A DNA stretch of 12,500 bases from an uncultured Thermomicrobiales bacterium. Its GTDB lineage: Bacteria > Chloroflexota > Chloroflexia > Thermomicrobiales > Thermomicrobiaceae. The stretch spans positions 1 through 12,500 of the forward strand of contig CALAGB010000418.1 of NCBI GenBank assembly GCA_937891245.1. Reading direction: 5' to 3'. The notes under the pieces were generated by a model, which was not told the DNA's origin, ran no database searches, and saw only the letters and a list, made by a program, of their open reading frames with translations. The translations under genes and the position numbers were made by a program. Positions 1-6,197 of this stretch are shown one piece after another; within the stretch, counting starts at the first letter, position 1, and the number at the start of each line of letters is the position of its first letter.

Positions 1-438
1 GTCGAGGTCGGTATCGATATCCCCAACGCCACCGTGATGCTGATCGAGGGCGCTGAACGCTTCGGACTTTCGCAACTACATCAATTCCGTGGCCGGGTTG
101 GGCGCGGCGCGGCGCGTTCGTATTGCATACTTATCGCGGGCGAGAGCAGCGACAGCGCGAATCAGCGGCTCGACGCGCTCGTGCAGACGCAGGACGGCTT
201 TCGGCTCTCGGAAATCGACCTCGAGTTGCGCGGCCCCGGCGAATTTTTCGGCAAACGCCAGAGCGGCCTGCCCGAATTGAAACTCGCCTCGCTCGGCGAT
301 CTCGGCACGCTGCAACGGGCGCGCGACGAAGCACATCGCATCTTGAACGCCGATCCGCAGTTGAGCGCCGAACGCAACCGGCTGTTGCGCGCGCAAGTCG
401 AACGCTTTTGGGCCGGCGGCGCGGGCGATCTCTCGTAG
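1..438 (+). CDS. recG: ATP-dependent DNA helicase RecG, C-terminal part (5' end outside window)
   Basis: RecG remodels stalled replication forks and Holliday junctions by branch migration in the cytoplasm. The 145 visible residues start inside helicase motif V (VEVGIDIPNAT, residues 1-11) and run into motif VI (QFRGRVGRG, residues 28-36, with the arginine finger region). The typical RecG C-terminal stretch follows: DGFRLSEIDLELRGPGEFFG, then RQSGLPE. The family-typical order of these blocks and the ending about 30 residues later make this RecG rather than Mfd or UvrB. The start codon lies outside the window; the internal GTG/ATG codons at 34 and 37 fall within motif V and are not real starts. 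The gene stops with TAG at 436-438, and the next gene begins 46 bp later on the same strand, probably in the same transcript. Confidence 0.95.
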   Translation, partial: VEVGIDIPNATVMLIEGAERFGLSQLHQFRGRVGRGAARSYCILIAGESSDSANQRLDALVQTQDGFRLSEIDLELRGPGEFFGKRQSGLPELKLASLGDLGTLQRARDEAHRILNADPQLSAERNRLLRAQVERFWAGGAGDLS

Positions 439-470
439 GACACGGCTCATCGCACCGGCAGCGCCGGGCA

Positions 471-478
471 GAGAAAGG
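471..478 (+). promoter_or_regulatory. Ribosome binding site deciding a TTG start
   Basis: The sequence GAGAAAGG lies 6 nt upstream of the TTG at 485. It supports TTG 485 over the in-frame GTG at 500, which has no purine-rich stretch at a suitable distance. Confidence 0.5.
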
Positions 479-484
479 CACAGC

Positions 485-1285
485 TTGATTCGTTGCCTCG
501 TGGAAGACAACCTGACGACCGCACTCATCGCCGAGCCGATCCGTCAGGGCTGGCTCGATTCGCTCGATGGTCTGGAACTCGTACCCGCGCTCAACGCTGA
601 AACGGTCGCGCAGGCCAATGCGATGGCGCTGATGGGCAGCGTCGATGCCTGCGCGCTGGTGGACCGCTACACGATCATCACCGATGTCGCCGTCGCGTCG
701 CGGCATAATGGCGCCGTCGCGCTGCGGACCGAGGTTCGCCCCGATGAACTGAATGAGGTGTCGATCTCGCTTGACTCCGTCTCCCGCACCGCTGAAGCGA
801 TCGCGCGCGCGACGGTCGCCCGCTTCTTCGGGATGACCGTCAATGGCTGGGAGCGGGCTTCGACATCTGATGAAGCGGTGGTGCTCGAACATATCGACGC
901 GTTCGTCGAGGAGCCCGAGCCGGTTGTCATCAACGATCTCGTGCGTGCCTGGTTCATCATGTCCGGGCTGCCGGTCGCGACGCATGTGCTCGTCGTGCCG
1001 AACGAGCTCCTGGCGAACGAACCGGAATCGGTCGCGAACATCGTCGAACAGATCCGAACGGCCGCTTCGACCGGTGTTGAGCGGCGTCGCGAGATTCGCC
1101 GCAATTTACACGAAGTGTTCCCCGGCGATCGCGATCGACTGGTCGCCTTCCACACCGAGCAAACGCTGTCGCTGACCAAGACCGTCCGCAAAGGCTGGCT
1201 CGACCTCCTGCGGCGAGTCGGCCATGCCATGAGCCTGCCGGCTCCCGAGGCGCTCACGTTCCACACCTTCGGGGAGAGCGAATAG
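485..1285 (+). CDS. Divergent MqnA/MqnD-family protein (periplasmic-binding-protein-like fold)
   Basis: This 266-residue protein resembles the MqnA/MqnD family (VitK2_biosynth). MqnA is chorismate dehydratase and MqnD acts later in the futalosine route to menaquinone. Landmarks that fit are a 'small-residue plus Ser/Thr' block at about 93-110 (SISLDSVSRTAEAIA, like the family's LD-x-x-S-R-T-S block), and a late block at about 148-171 (VINDLVRAWFIMSGLP followed by a hydrophobic strand, like the family's DLG-x-x-W-x-x-x-TGLPF). The family's usual IGD segment between these blocks is not recognisable, and no other mqn gene is nearby, so enzymatic activity is uncertain. A non-catalytic ligand-binding protein is an alternative. 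There is no signal peptide, so it is probably cytoplasmic. The start is TTG with a ribosome site at 471-478. It lies 46 bp after recG and converges with the next gene, with 6 bp between the stop codons. Confidence 0.6.
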   Translation: MIRCLVEDNLTTALIAEPIRQGWLDSLDGLELVPALNAETVAQANAMALMGSVDACALVDRYTIITDVAVASRHNGAVALRTEVRPDELNEVSISLDSVSRTAEAIARATVARFFGMTVNGWERASTSDEAVVLEHIDAFVEEPEPVVINDLVRAWFIMSGLPVATHVLVVPNELLANEPESVANIVEQIRTAASTGVERRREIRRNLHEVFPGDRDRLVAFHTEQTLSLTKTVRKGWLDLLRRVGHAMSLPAPEALTFHTFGESE

Positions 1286-1297
1286 CGGCCGCTATTC
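1280..1297. repeat. Perfect 18-bp palindrome joining two convergent stop codons
   Basis: The sequence GAATAGCGGCCGCTATTC reads the same on both strands. It contains the plus-strand stop TAG (1283-1285) and the minus-strand stop (CTA at 1292-1294). As RNA, either strand could form a short GC-centred hairpin. There is no U-run on either side, so it is at best a weak bidirectional terminator or processing site. The symmetry may also partly follow from two genes each ending in Glu-stop. Confidence 0.45.
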
Positions 1298-1861
1298 CTC
1301 TTCCTCGTCAAGCGTGGCCCGATACAGTTTACCCATGATGGCGTAGTCATCGGCGCCGAGGTGGTGCAGCAGTTCGGCGTCCGGCTGCACAGCCCAGCGG
1401 TCGGTGAAGAGATCGGCGTCGGCCGAGACGGCCAGCACCTGACCAACAAAGAGGTCATGGTCGCTCAGTGTCAGGCGCTGCACGACACCACACTCGATGT
1501 GCGCGACGCATTCATCGATGAGTGGCACATCGACCTCAAGCGCGTCGTTGGGCGTCAGCCGAGCGCGTTCGAACTTATCCCGATCGCGGCCGGATTCGAT
1601 GCCGCAACGATGGACAGCCGAAAGCAGTTCGATCGTCGGAATGTTCAGCGCGAAATGCTCGCCGCGACTCACGAATTCGTGCGTCAGTCGCCCCGGATAA
1701 ATCGCGACGCCTACCAGCATCGGATCGGTGCCGAGCGGCATATGCCAGGCCAGCGTCATCACGTCCGGCTGGCCCCGATAGAGCGACGTGAGGAGCGCCA
1801 GCGGCGCGGGTTGCAGCAGGCGCGCCGCCATGCGCGGATCGAGCACTCGTTTGGTCGCCAT
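1292..1861 (-). CDS. Flavin reductase-like, FMN-binding split-barrel protein
   Basis: This 189-residue protein has the flavin reductase-like domain, which binds FMN in a split beta-barrel and often passes reduced flavin to a partner oxygenase or acts as an oxidoreductase. Supporting blocks are DVMTLAWHMPLGTDPMLVG (about 33-51, like the family's N-x-MT-x-S/A-W...DP-x-x-V), RLTHEFVSRGEHFALNIP (about 58-75), and a C-terminal LHHLGADDYAIMGKLYRA resembling the family's LGGD-x-Y end. It ends in four glutamates. The ATG at 1861-1859 is preceded by a good GGAGG at 1870-1866, 4 nt from the start. It is the last gene of a minus-strand unit, 14 bp after the stop of the glycosyltransferase. No partner monooxygenase is visible in the window, so the substrate is unknown. 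Confidence 0.85.
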   Translation of the reverse strand: MATKRVLDPRMAARLLQPAPLALLTSLYRGQPDVMTLAWHMPLGTDPMLVGVAIYPGRLTHEFVSRGEHFALNIPTIELLSAVHRCGIESGRDRDKFERARLTPNDALEVDVPLIDECVAHIECGVVQRLTLSDHDLFVGQVLAVSADADLFTDRWAVQPDAELLHHLGADDYAIMGKLYRATLDEEEE

Positions 1862-1875
1862 TCATCCTCCAACGC

Positions 1876-3015
1876 TCAATTCTGGTCAGTCGGATCCCGG
1901 CGAGCCTCACGGCATTCCGGCAGCGTCGAGCAGTAGACGTCATAGAAGCGCTGGGCGATACGCGCTTGCGTGAACTCTCGCAGCACGCGATCCCGTGCGC
2001 GTTTCGACAGCCGTTCGCGCAGTTCATCATCGCGCAACAGCGTATCGAGCTGTTGCGCCAGGCCGTCGATGTCGCCCTCGGCGAAGATGGCACCGGTTTG
2101 GCCGATCACATTCGGGATTTCGCCCGAGTCAGAACCGACAACCGGGACCTCGCAGGACATCGCCTCAACAATCACGCGCCCAAACTGCTCTTTCCAATTC
2201 GCCTGGGTCTTCGACGGGACAACCAACAGATCGAACTCGTTGTACGTCTTCGGCATCGACGCGGCCGCGATCGCCCCGCGAAAGACGACGCGATCGCGCA
2301 CTCCCAGATTCGCGGCCTGCATTTCGAGTCGCGTGCGCTCGCTGCCATTTCCGACGATCTGCAAGTGCGCGCGCGTCTGCATGCGCGCGAAGGCAGCGAT
2401 CAAGTCACCGACGCCTTTTTCGGGCACCAGCCGCCCGACAAACCCGATCACCGGCACATCGTCCTTTGGATCGGGAAGCGGCCGGTAGAAGCTCGGATCG
2501 ACCCCGAACTGCGGGATCACTTCGAGCGGCCCGCGATACTTCTTTCGCCGCAAGACATCGGCCGCCTCGTGATTCCCGGCGACGGCGGCGGCCGCCAGCC
2601 GGTAGTTGATTTTCTCGAAAAGGCTGAATGGCGGCGGGTAGATTCGATCGAGATTCTGCCAGCTAAAGAAAACGACGCGCGCGTGGTTCAACCGGCCGAG
2701 CAGCGACGCATGCAGCGTCACGAAGTTGAATGGCTCTTCATCAACGTGAAAGACGTCGGGCTTGAAATGCCGCACGATCCGCCCGAGATCGGGATAGTAG
2801 TGGACATGATGATGCCCGTTGAAGCGCATCGGCGATTCGACAAGTCGATAGCCGACTGTATGCAGCCGTTCGAGGCGCTGCACACCGACGCGCGCTTCAT
2901 GCCAATGCGGCGGCACGACGACGAGGAGCTCGACCCCCGGAATCCGCGCCAGCTCTTCGAGCTTCCGTTGATAGACGCCCACGACGAGCGCCTTCGACAG
3001 CATCAGAATTTTCAC
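1876..3015 (-). CDS. Glycosyltransferase, GT4-type (GT-B fold)
   Basis: This 379-residue protein is a retaining-type glycosyltransferase with two Rossmann-like halves. It would transfer sugar from a nucleotide-sugar to a lipid or glycan acceptor at the cytoplasmic face of the membrane. The C-terminal half carries the donor-site blocks GFVGRLVPEKGVGDLIAAF (191-209, with Arg195 and Lys200) and the EX7E motif EQFGRVIVE (Glu276 to Glu284), followed by PVVGSDSGEIPNVIG. The N-terminal half contains HVDEEPFNFV (90-99), a pattern often seen in GT4 enzymes. There is no signal peptide or membrane helix. The start is GTG (3015-3013), giving V/M-KILMLSKAL, and lies only 7 bp after the stop of the upstream glycosyltransferase, so translational coupling is likely; no strong Shine-Dalgarno is seen. 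Acceptor and sugar cannot be told from sequence. Confidence 0.9.
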   Translation of the reverse strand: MKILMLSKALVVGVYQRKLEELARIPGVELLVVVPPHWHEARVGVQRLERLHTVGYRLVESPMRFNGHHHVHYYPDLGRIVRHFKPDVFHVDEEPFNFVTLHASLLGRLNHARVVFFSWQNLDRIYPPPFSLFEKINYRLAAAAVAGNHEAADVLRRKKYRGPLEVIPQFGVDPSFYRPLPDPKDDVPVIGFVGRLVPEKGVGDLIAAFARMQTRAHLQIVGNGSERTRLEMQAANLGVRDRVVFRGAIAAASMPKTYNEFDLLVVPSKTQANWKEQFGRVIVEAMSCEVPVVGSDSGEIPNVIGQTGAIFAEGDIDGLAQQLDTLLRDDELRERLSKRARDRVLREFTQARIAQRFYDVYCSTLPECREARRDPTDQN

Positions 3016-3022
3016 CAGTTAC

Positions 3023-4192
3023 TCACAATGAGGTTGTTGCGATCGATCGCAGGCCGCTGGCGTCCCAGTACGCCTCGCGCGTTTGTTGTGCGGTTCGTGC
3101 CCAGCTGAAGCGCGCTGCCTGGTTAAGTGCACGAGCACGGAGATCGCGCTGCCGCTGATCGTCCGTCAAGAGTGAAACGATCGAAGAGGCAAGTTGATCC
3201 GGCGTTGGATCGACAACGATGCCACCATCGCCGACGACCTCCGGCAAACTGGAACGATTGGACGAGATGACAGGCAAGCCACAGGCCATCGCTTCGAGCG
3301 GCGTGAAGCCGAAGCCTTCGTACAGTGACGGATAGACGTAGAGTTTGGCGATGCGATAGAGCAAGAGCTTGTCCGCTTCGGAAATCCGGCCCGGGAGAAC
3401 CACCCGCCGTTCGAGTCCCCATTTCTGGATGATCGGCTCCAGCGGAGGGTAGAGCGTCGCGTTGTCGGTGTGGGCACTGCCGCCGATCACCAGACGGGTA
3501 TCGTCATCGATGCTCGCCCGCGCCTTGCCGAAGGCCTCGATGAGGGCAGCCAGGTTTTTGCGCACATCCAGGCCACCAACGTTATAAACGATGTCGCCCG
3601 GTAGCCCGAGGCGCCGGCGGATCTCCGCTTCGGCAACCGGATCGGATGCCGGATGGAACTCTTCACTGACGGCCAGTGGTATAGAACGAACCTTCTTCGG
3701 ACTCACGCCGAGCAGACGCACGATATCGCTCCGCGAGCATTCGGAGTCGGTCAAAATCAGCGTCGCTCGCCGTGCGGCCGGCAAGACGACCCGCAGGTAG
3801 AGCCGCATCGCCGTCGAACCGCCGTACTCAGGATAGATCAATGGGATGACGTCGTGAATGGTGACGACGGTGCGCCGGCGATTCGCGCGTGGCGCCGACA
3901 TGTAGGGGATGTGCAACAAATTTGGACGGGCACGACGCTGCCCGCGCAGCACGCCGAACTGTTCCCACCAGAGCTTGCGTGCCTTGGCTGAACGCGCGAA
4001 GGGCGGTATCGGAACCCGGATTGCCGTTCCCTGTCCGTCCTCTGCGCCCGCGGGGCAGAGCAGAATTGTCTCAACGCCGTCCACCGGCCGCGCAAGCTCA
4101 TCCCAGAGATGTAGGGTGTATTGACCGCTTCCGGTGGCTGGCTGGGAAAGGAAAAATCCGTCGAGGCCGACGCGAATCGTAGGTGAGTTCAT
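3023..4192 (-). CDS. Glycosyltransferase, GT4-type, mannosyltransferase-like
   Basis: This 389-residue GT-B enzyme is of the kind found in exopolysaccharide or O-chain assembly. Blocks seen: a glycine-rich N-terminal start, VGLDGFFLSQPATGSGQY (8-25); TIHDVIPLIYP (111-121), the N-domain His-Asp motif common in mannosyltransferase-like GT4 proteins; NVGGLDVRKNLAALIEAF (204-221); VLPGRISEADKLLLY (265-279); and YEGFGFTPLEAMACG (291-305) with the EX7E pair Glu292/Glu300. Donor and acceptor are unknown; mannose is a guess from family resemblance. It is the first gene of the three-gene minus unit. The ATG at 4192-4190 has no Shine-Dalgarno but sits just after a TATAAT box, so its mRNA is probably nearly leaderless. 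The next glycosyltransferase starts 7 bp after its stop. Confidence 0.9.
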   Translation of the reverse strand: MNSPTIRVGLDGFFLSQPATGSGQYTLHLWDELARPVDGVETILLCPAGAEDGQGTAIRVPIPPFARSAKARKLWWEQFGVLRGQRRARPNLLHIPYMSAPRANRRRTVVTIHDVIPLIYPEYGGSTAMRLYLRVVLPAARRATLILTDSECSRSDIVRLLGVSPKKVRSIPLAVSEEFHPASDPVAEAEIRRRLGLPGDIVYNVGGLDVRKNLAALIEAFGKARASIDDDTRLVIGGSAHTDNATLYPPLEPIIQKWGLERRVVLPGRISEADKLLLYRIAKLYVYPSLYEGFGFTPLEAMACGLPVISSNRSSLPEVVGDGGIVVDPTPDQLASSIVSLLTDDQRQRDLRARALNQAARFSWARTAQQTREAYWDASGLRSIATTSL

Positions 4193-4201
4193 GTCGTACG
4201 G

Positions 4202-4210
4202 ATTATAGCA
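4202..4210 (-). promoter_or_regulatory. Extended -10 promoter for the glycosyltransferase unit
   Basis: On the minus strand the sequence is TGCTATAAT: a perfect TATAAT (4207-4202) with the TGn extension (4210-4208). No clear -35 hexamer is present, which fits an extended -10 promoter. The expected start of transcription is about 4195, roughly 3 nt before the ATG at 4192, which predicts a leaderless or nearly leaderless mRNA. Confidence 0.65.
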
Positions 4211-4224
4211 AAGGGTGACGACGT

Positions 4225-4233
4225 TGATATACT
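4225..4233 (+). promoter_or_regulatory. Extended -10 promoter for trxA
   Basis: The plus-strand sequence TGATATACT has a TATACT hexamer (4228-4233) preceded by TGA, an extended -10 element, with no good -35. Transcription would begin near 4240, leaving a leader of about 120 nt before trxA. It lies back to back with the minus-strand promoter, with 14 bp between the two TGn elements. Confidence 0.5.
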
Positions 4234-4235
4234 TG

Positions 4236-4289
4236 GAGCAGGTAGCGAACTGCTCTGATGTATGGCGCGGTACGGGGCGTTATCAACGC
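4236..4289 (+). other. Two small hairpins in the trxA 5' leader
   Basis: The first stem is GAGCAG (4236-4241) with CTGCTC (4250-4255) around an 8-nt loop, right at the predicted 5' end of the mRNA. The second is GCGTT (4277-4281) with AACGC (4285-4289) around ATC. They could stabilise the mRNA or, as DNA inverted repeats, bind a regulator. I do not recognise a known riboswitch. Confidence 0.3.
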
Positions 4290-4359
4290 AATCAATTCGC
4301 TCTCTCGCCGCAATTCGAGTCGCTGCCGGTACAACTTGTTGGAAAGAGGAGAATAAAGA

Positions 4360-4686
4360 ATGGCAGAAGCCACCGCAATCAGCGATGCCACCTTCGAAGA
4401 GGAAGTGATCAAGTCGGACGTCCCGGTCCTCGTCGATTTCTGGGCCGAATGGTGTGGGCCCTGTCGCATGGTCGGACCGATCCTCGATGAGATCGCTGCC
4501 GAAAAAGGCGGCAAGATGAAGCTCGTCAAGCTGAATGTCGACGAGAATGTGCGCACGGCCGCGTCGCTCGGCATCGTCAGCATCCCAACCATGATGCTGT
4601 ACAAGAATGGCGCACCGGTCGAGCGCATCATCGGCGCCCAGCCGAAGCAGCGCCTCCTGCAGCAGATTGAGAAGCACCTCAACTAG
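4360..4686 (+). CDS. trxA: Thioredoxin
   Basis: This 108-residue thioredoxin is a cytoplasmic disulfide reductase that donates electrons to targets such as ribonucleotide reductase and methionine sulfoxide reductase, and is itself reduced by thioredoxin reductase. The active site is WCGPC (Trp31, Cys32, Cys35) in the context DFWAEWCGPCRM. The cis-proline loop is SIPT (Pro76), followed by MMLYKNG and a C-terminal helix. Length is typical for a single-domain thioredoxin. The ATG at 4360 has a strong AGAGGAG ribosome site (4345-4351), 8 nt away. It is monocistronic: a promoter lies about 120 bp upstream and a strong intrinsic terminator 35 bp downstream. It is transcribed away from the glycosyltransferase unit. 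Confidence 0.97.
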   Translation: MAEATAISDATFEEEVIKSDVPVLVDFWAEWCGPCRMVGPILDEIAAEKGGKMKLVKLNVDENVRTAASLGIVSIPTMMLYKNGAPVERIIGAQPKQRLLQQIEKHLN

Positions 4687-4720
4687 GCGCCTCGCTGATC
4701 TCACGCATCGCGCAGCAGTC

Positions 4721-4750
4721 AGCCCGGAGCACAGTGCTCCGGGCTTTTTT
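4721..4750 (+). terminator. Intrinsic terminator of trxA
   Basis: An 11-bp perfect GC-rich stem, AGCCCGGAGCA (4721-4731) with TGCTCCGGGCT (4735-4745), encloses the 3-nt loop CAG and is followed by a run of six T (4745-4750). It starts 34 bp after the trxA stop codon. Confidence 0.95.
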
Positions 4751-4767
4751 GTGCCGCCAACCGGAAT

Positions 4768-4890
4768 TCACACATACCCCTGACCGTTCACGCCACCCGA
4801 GTACACGGTAGGAAGTGTCCACGTTTTCCCGTCGTTCTGAGCCGCCAACTTGGCGCCGTCGATGCTGTTTTGAACATTGCAATTCGCCCA
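4768..4890 (-). pseudogene. Possible C-terminal gene remnant with an Asp-box-like motif
   Basis: On the minus strand, 40 codons read WANCNVQNSIDGAKL, then AAQNDGKTWTLPTVYSGG, then VNGQGYV and a stop. The phrase QNDGKTW resembles an Asp-box (BNR) turn (S-x-D-x-G-x-T-W), as found in sialidase-like beta-propellers. Third codon positions are mostly G or C, like neighbouring genes. The frame continues upstream through the terminator hairpin to a GTG at 5046 that overlaps the stop of the upstream gene, but the translation there does not look like protein. I read it as the tail end of a decayed gene. It could also be chance; prepilin-like tails were considered and fit less well. Confidence 0.25.
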
Positions 4891-4935
4891 AAAACATATC
4901 CGCCGCCCAGCCTGGCTCCGGGAGGCGGATATGTT
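4890..4935 (-). terminator. Intrinsic terminator closing the division-cluster operon
   Basis: A 12-bp perfect stem, AACATATCCGCC (4893-4904) with GGCGGATATGTT (4924-4935), encloses a 19-nt loop that has its own short GC pairing. On the minus strand it runs into five T (4894-4890). It lies about 107 nt after the stop of the peptidase-like gene and would end transcripts from the murC-to-peptidase direction. There is no T-run on the plus side, so it acts only on the minus strand. Confidence 0.8.
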
Positions 4936-5042
4936 GAAGGAGTGATGGAACTTGGAATACGCTCGAACGGCGCGGACAAGGATGAAATAAGATTGAGCGC
5001 CGGTTAGGAAAGAGCAATTTTCGTGCCAGTGAGGCACCGGAC

Positions 5043-6197
5043 TCACGCCGGCGCCCGTTCCGGTCTCGCCGAGCGACCGATGCGAAGAATCGCGCTGGCC
5101 AGCCCAGCTAGAATCGCCGTCCGGCCCCGCCGGTAGGCCGCCTGGTCAACGGCAATGACGGTCGAACGGTGGTCGTCGAGCGAAACGAGATCGCGGTAGG
5201 CGTAGGTATCACGGCTGAGATCGAAGGTCATGACGGCGCGGCCGGCGATCGAGCCGCGCGGATCGTTCGGGTCGTACACCGAGACCTCAGCAAGGCCGGG
5301 GTCCGTTTGCCGGAAGGCGTACGGAACGACGGTGTGCCCCTCGCGCTGGAGCGCGTCGACGATGTCGCGTCGCCACGGTTTCGGCACGTCGATATCGAAG
5401 CAGCGTCGCGTTTCGCCGCTGCGCAGCAGATCGCGTTTGAACGCCTCGAAGGCACGTTTGGGACTCGGCCGCAGCAGCCAAATCGCCGATGCGAGCAACG
5501 CGCGGTCGGTCAGCTGCCGGCCGTGCCAGAGTAAGACCTGATCCAGATCCGACGCCTCACTCGTGTCGCCGAAACTGCGCTCGAGCGCGGCACGTGCCAT
5601 GCCGGTGCAGAGTCCGCCGCCGTAGCCACGTACATTCCCGCCGATGAAGACGATCGAACGGTAGAGGCCCTCGAAGAGCGCCGTCGGAAACAGCGTCGAC
5701 TGGTACGTCCGCTGAAACAGATCCGCTCGTGCAGTGACAACGCCCCAACCTGCGACGCTGTTCACTTCCTGAAATGCGTCCTCGGTTGGATCGAACTGAC
5801 TCGTACCGTGGATTTCCACCGCGAGCGTGCCGTTAATCGTCTGCAACGCCTGACCACCGAAGAGCGCTGTCAGCGCGATACGGGGAGTCAAACTCTCCGG
5901 CGCTTCACGGGGAGAAACGGTCCAGACGAGCCGATCGACGCCGGCTGGACATGAACGCCAGCGCGGTCGATCGGTAACCCAACTCGCCGGGAGATCGAGT
6001 TCGACGGCATCCAGCGAAAGGAGTTGATTCCGCCAGAGGGCGACGTTGACCGAGAGTTGGAATGACGCCGGGAAAAAACGAAACCCGGGCGCTTGTTCGT
6101 TCGACCAGAGCAGACGATCAAACGGAACCGCATCGGCCGTCTGCAGGCTGACCAGACCGCGCAGGCGTGGGTCGTTGTCAGCCTTCGCGAGGTCCAC
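5043..6197 (-). CDS. Papain-like cysteine peptidase-type protein, uncharacterised
   Basis: With a GTG start at 6197 the protein has 384 residues. I do not recognise a named family with certainty, but the second half carries a spaced Cys/His/Asn pattern of papain-like folds: GGLCTGMARAALERS with Cys197, EGHTVVPYAF with His288, and VSVYDPNDP with Asp309 and Asn311. The 'G-x-C-x-GM ... GH-x-V ... VYDPN-x-P' order suggests a peptidase or related hydrolase, or an inactive scaffold. The first ~180 residues are strand-rich and unrecognised. There is no signal peptide, so it is probably cytoplasmic; a weakly hydrophobic stretch near residues 360-374 is too short to be a sure membrane helix. The start is uncertain: GTG 6197 overlaps nrdR by 20 bp, and an in-frame ATG at 6239 would overlap by 62 bp. 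Neither has a strong ribosome site, suggesting translational coupling to nrdR. It is the last gene of the run. Confidence 0.65.
   Translation of the reverse strand: MDLAKADNDPRLRGLVSLQTADAVPFDRLLWSNEQAPGFRFFPASFQLSVNVALWRNQLLSLDAVELDLPASWVTDRPRWRSCPAGVDRLVWTVSPREAPESLTPRIALTALFGGQALQTINGTLAVEIHGTSQFDPTEDAFQEVNSVAGWGVVTARADLFQRTYQSTLFPTALFEGLYRSIVFIGGNVRGYGGGLCTGMARAALERSFGDTSEASDLDQVLLWHGRQLTDRALLASAIWLLRPSPKRAFEAFKRDLLRSGETRRCFDIDVPKPWRRDIVDALQREGHTVVPYAFRQTDPGLAEVSVYDPNDPRGSIAGRAVMTFDLSRDTYAYRDLVSLDDHRSTVIAVDQAAYRRGRTAILAGLASAILRIGRSARPERAPA

Larger units (their letters stand above)
4751..5042. other. Intergenic stretch between trxA and the peptidase-like gene
   Basis: About 290 bp between the trxA terminator and the stop of the minus-strand peptidase-like gene. 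It holds a minus-strand terminator (4890-4935), a possible gene remnant (4768-4890), and otherwise a short 3' untranslated stretch (4936-5042). No complete gene is convincing here. Confidence 0.7.

Noticed and set aside
131..985. Minus-strand open frame (284 codons) across recG and the MqnA-like gene
   Set aside because: It spans two plus-strand genes and is rich in Arg with no recognisable domain.
1966..3108. Long plus-strand open frame (380 codons) opposite the glycosyltransferase
   Set aside because: Its translation has no family features, while the minus strand gives a clear GT4 enzyme with the EX7E motif. Long antisense frames are common in GC-rich DNA.
4945..5007. A 20-codon plus-strand frame (MELGIRSNGADKDEIRLSAG) after AAGGAG
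   Set aside because: The ribosome-site spacing is only 2 nt, there is no promoter, and it lies in the 3' region of an opposing gene.
4768..5046. A complete 92-residue gene starting at GTG 5046, overlapping the upstream stop as GTGA
   Set aside because: The frame runs straight through the strong terminator hairpin and its first half is not protein-like. Only the last 40 codons look coding, so it was kept as a possible remnant.
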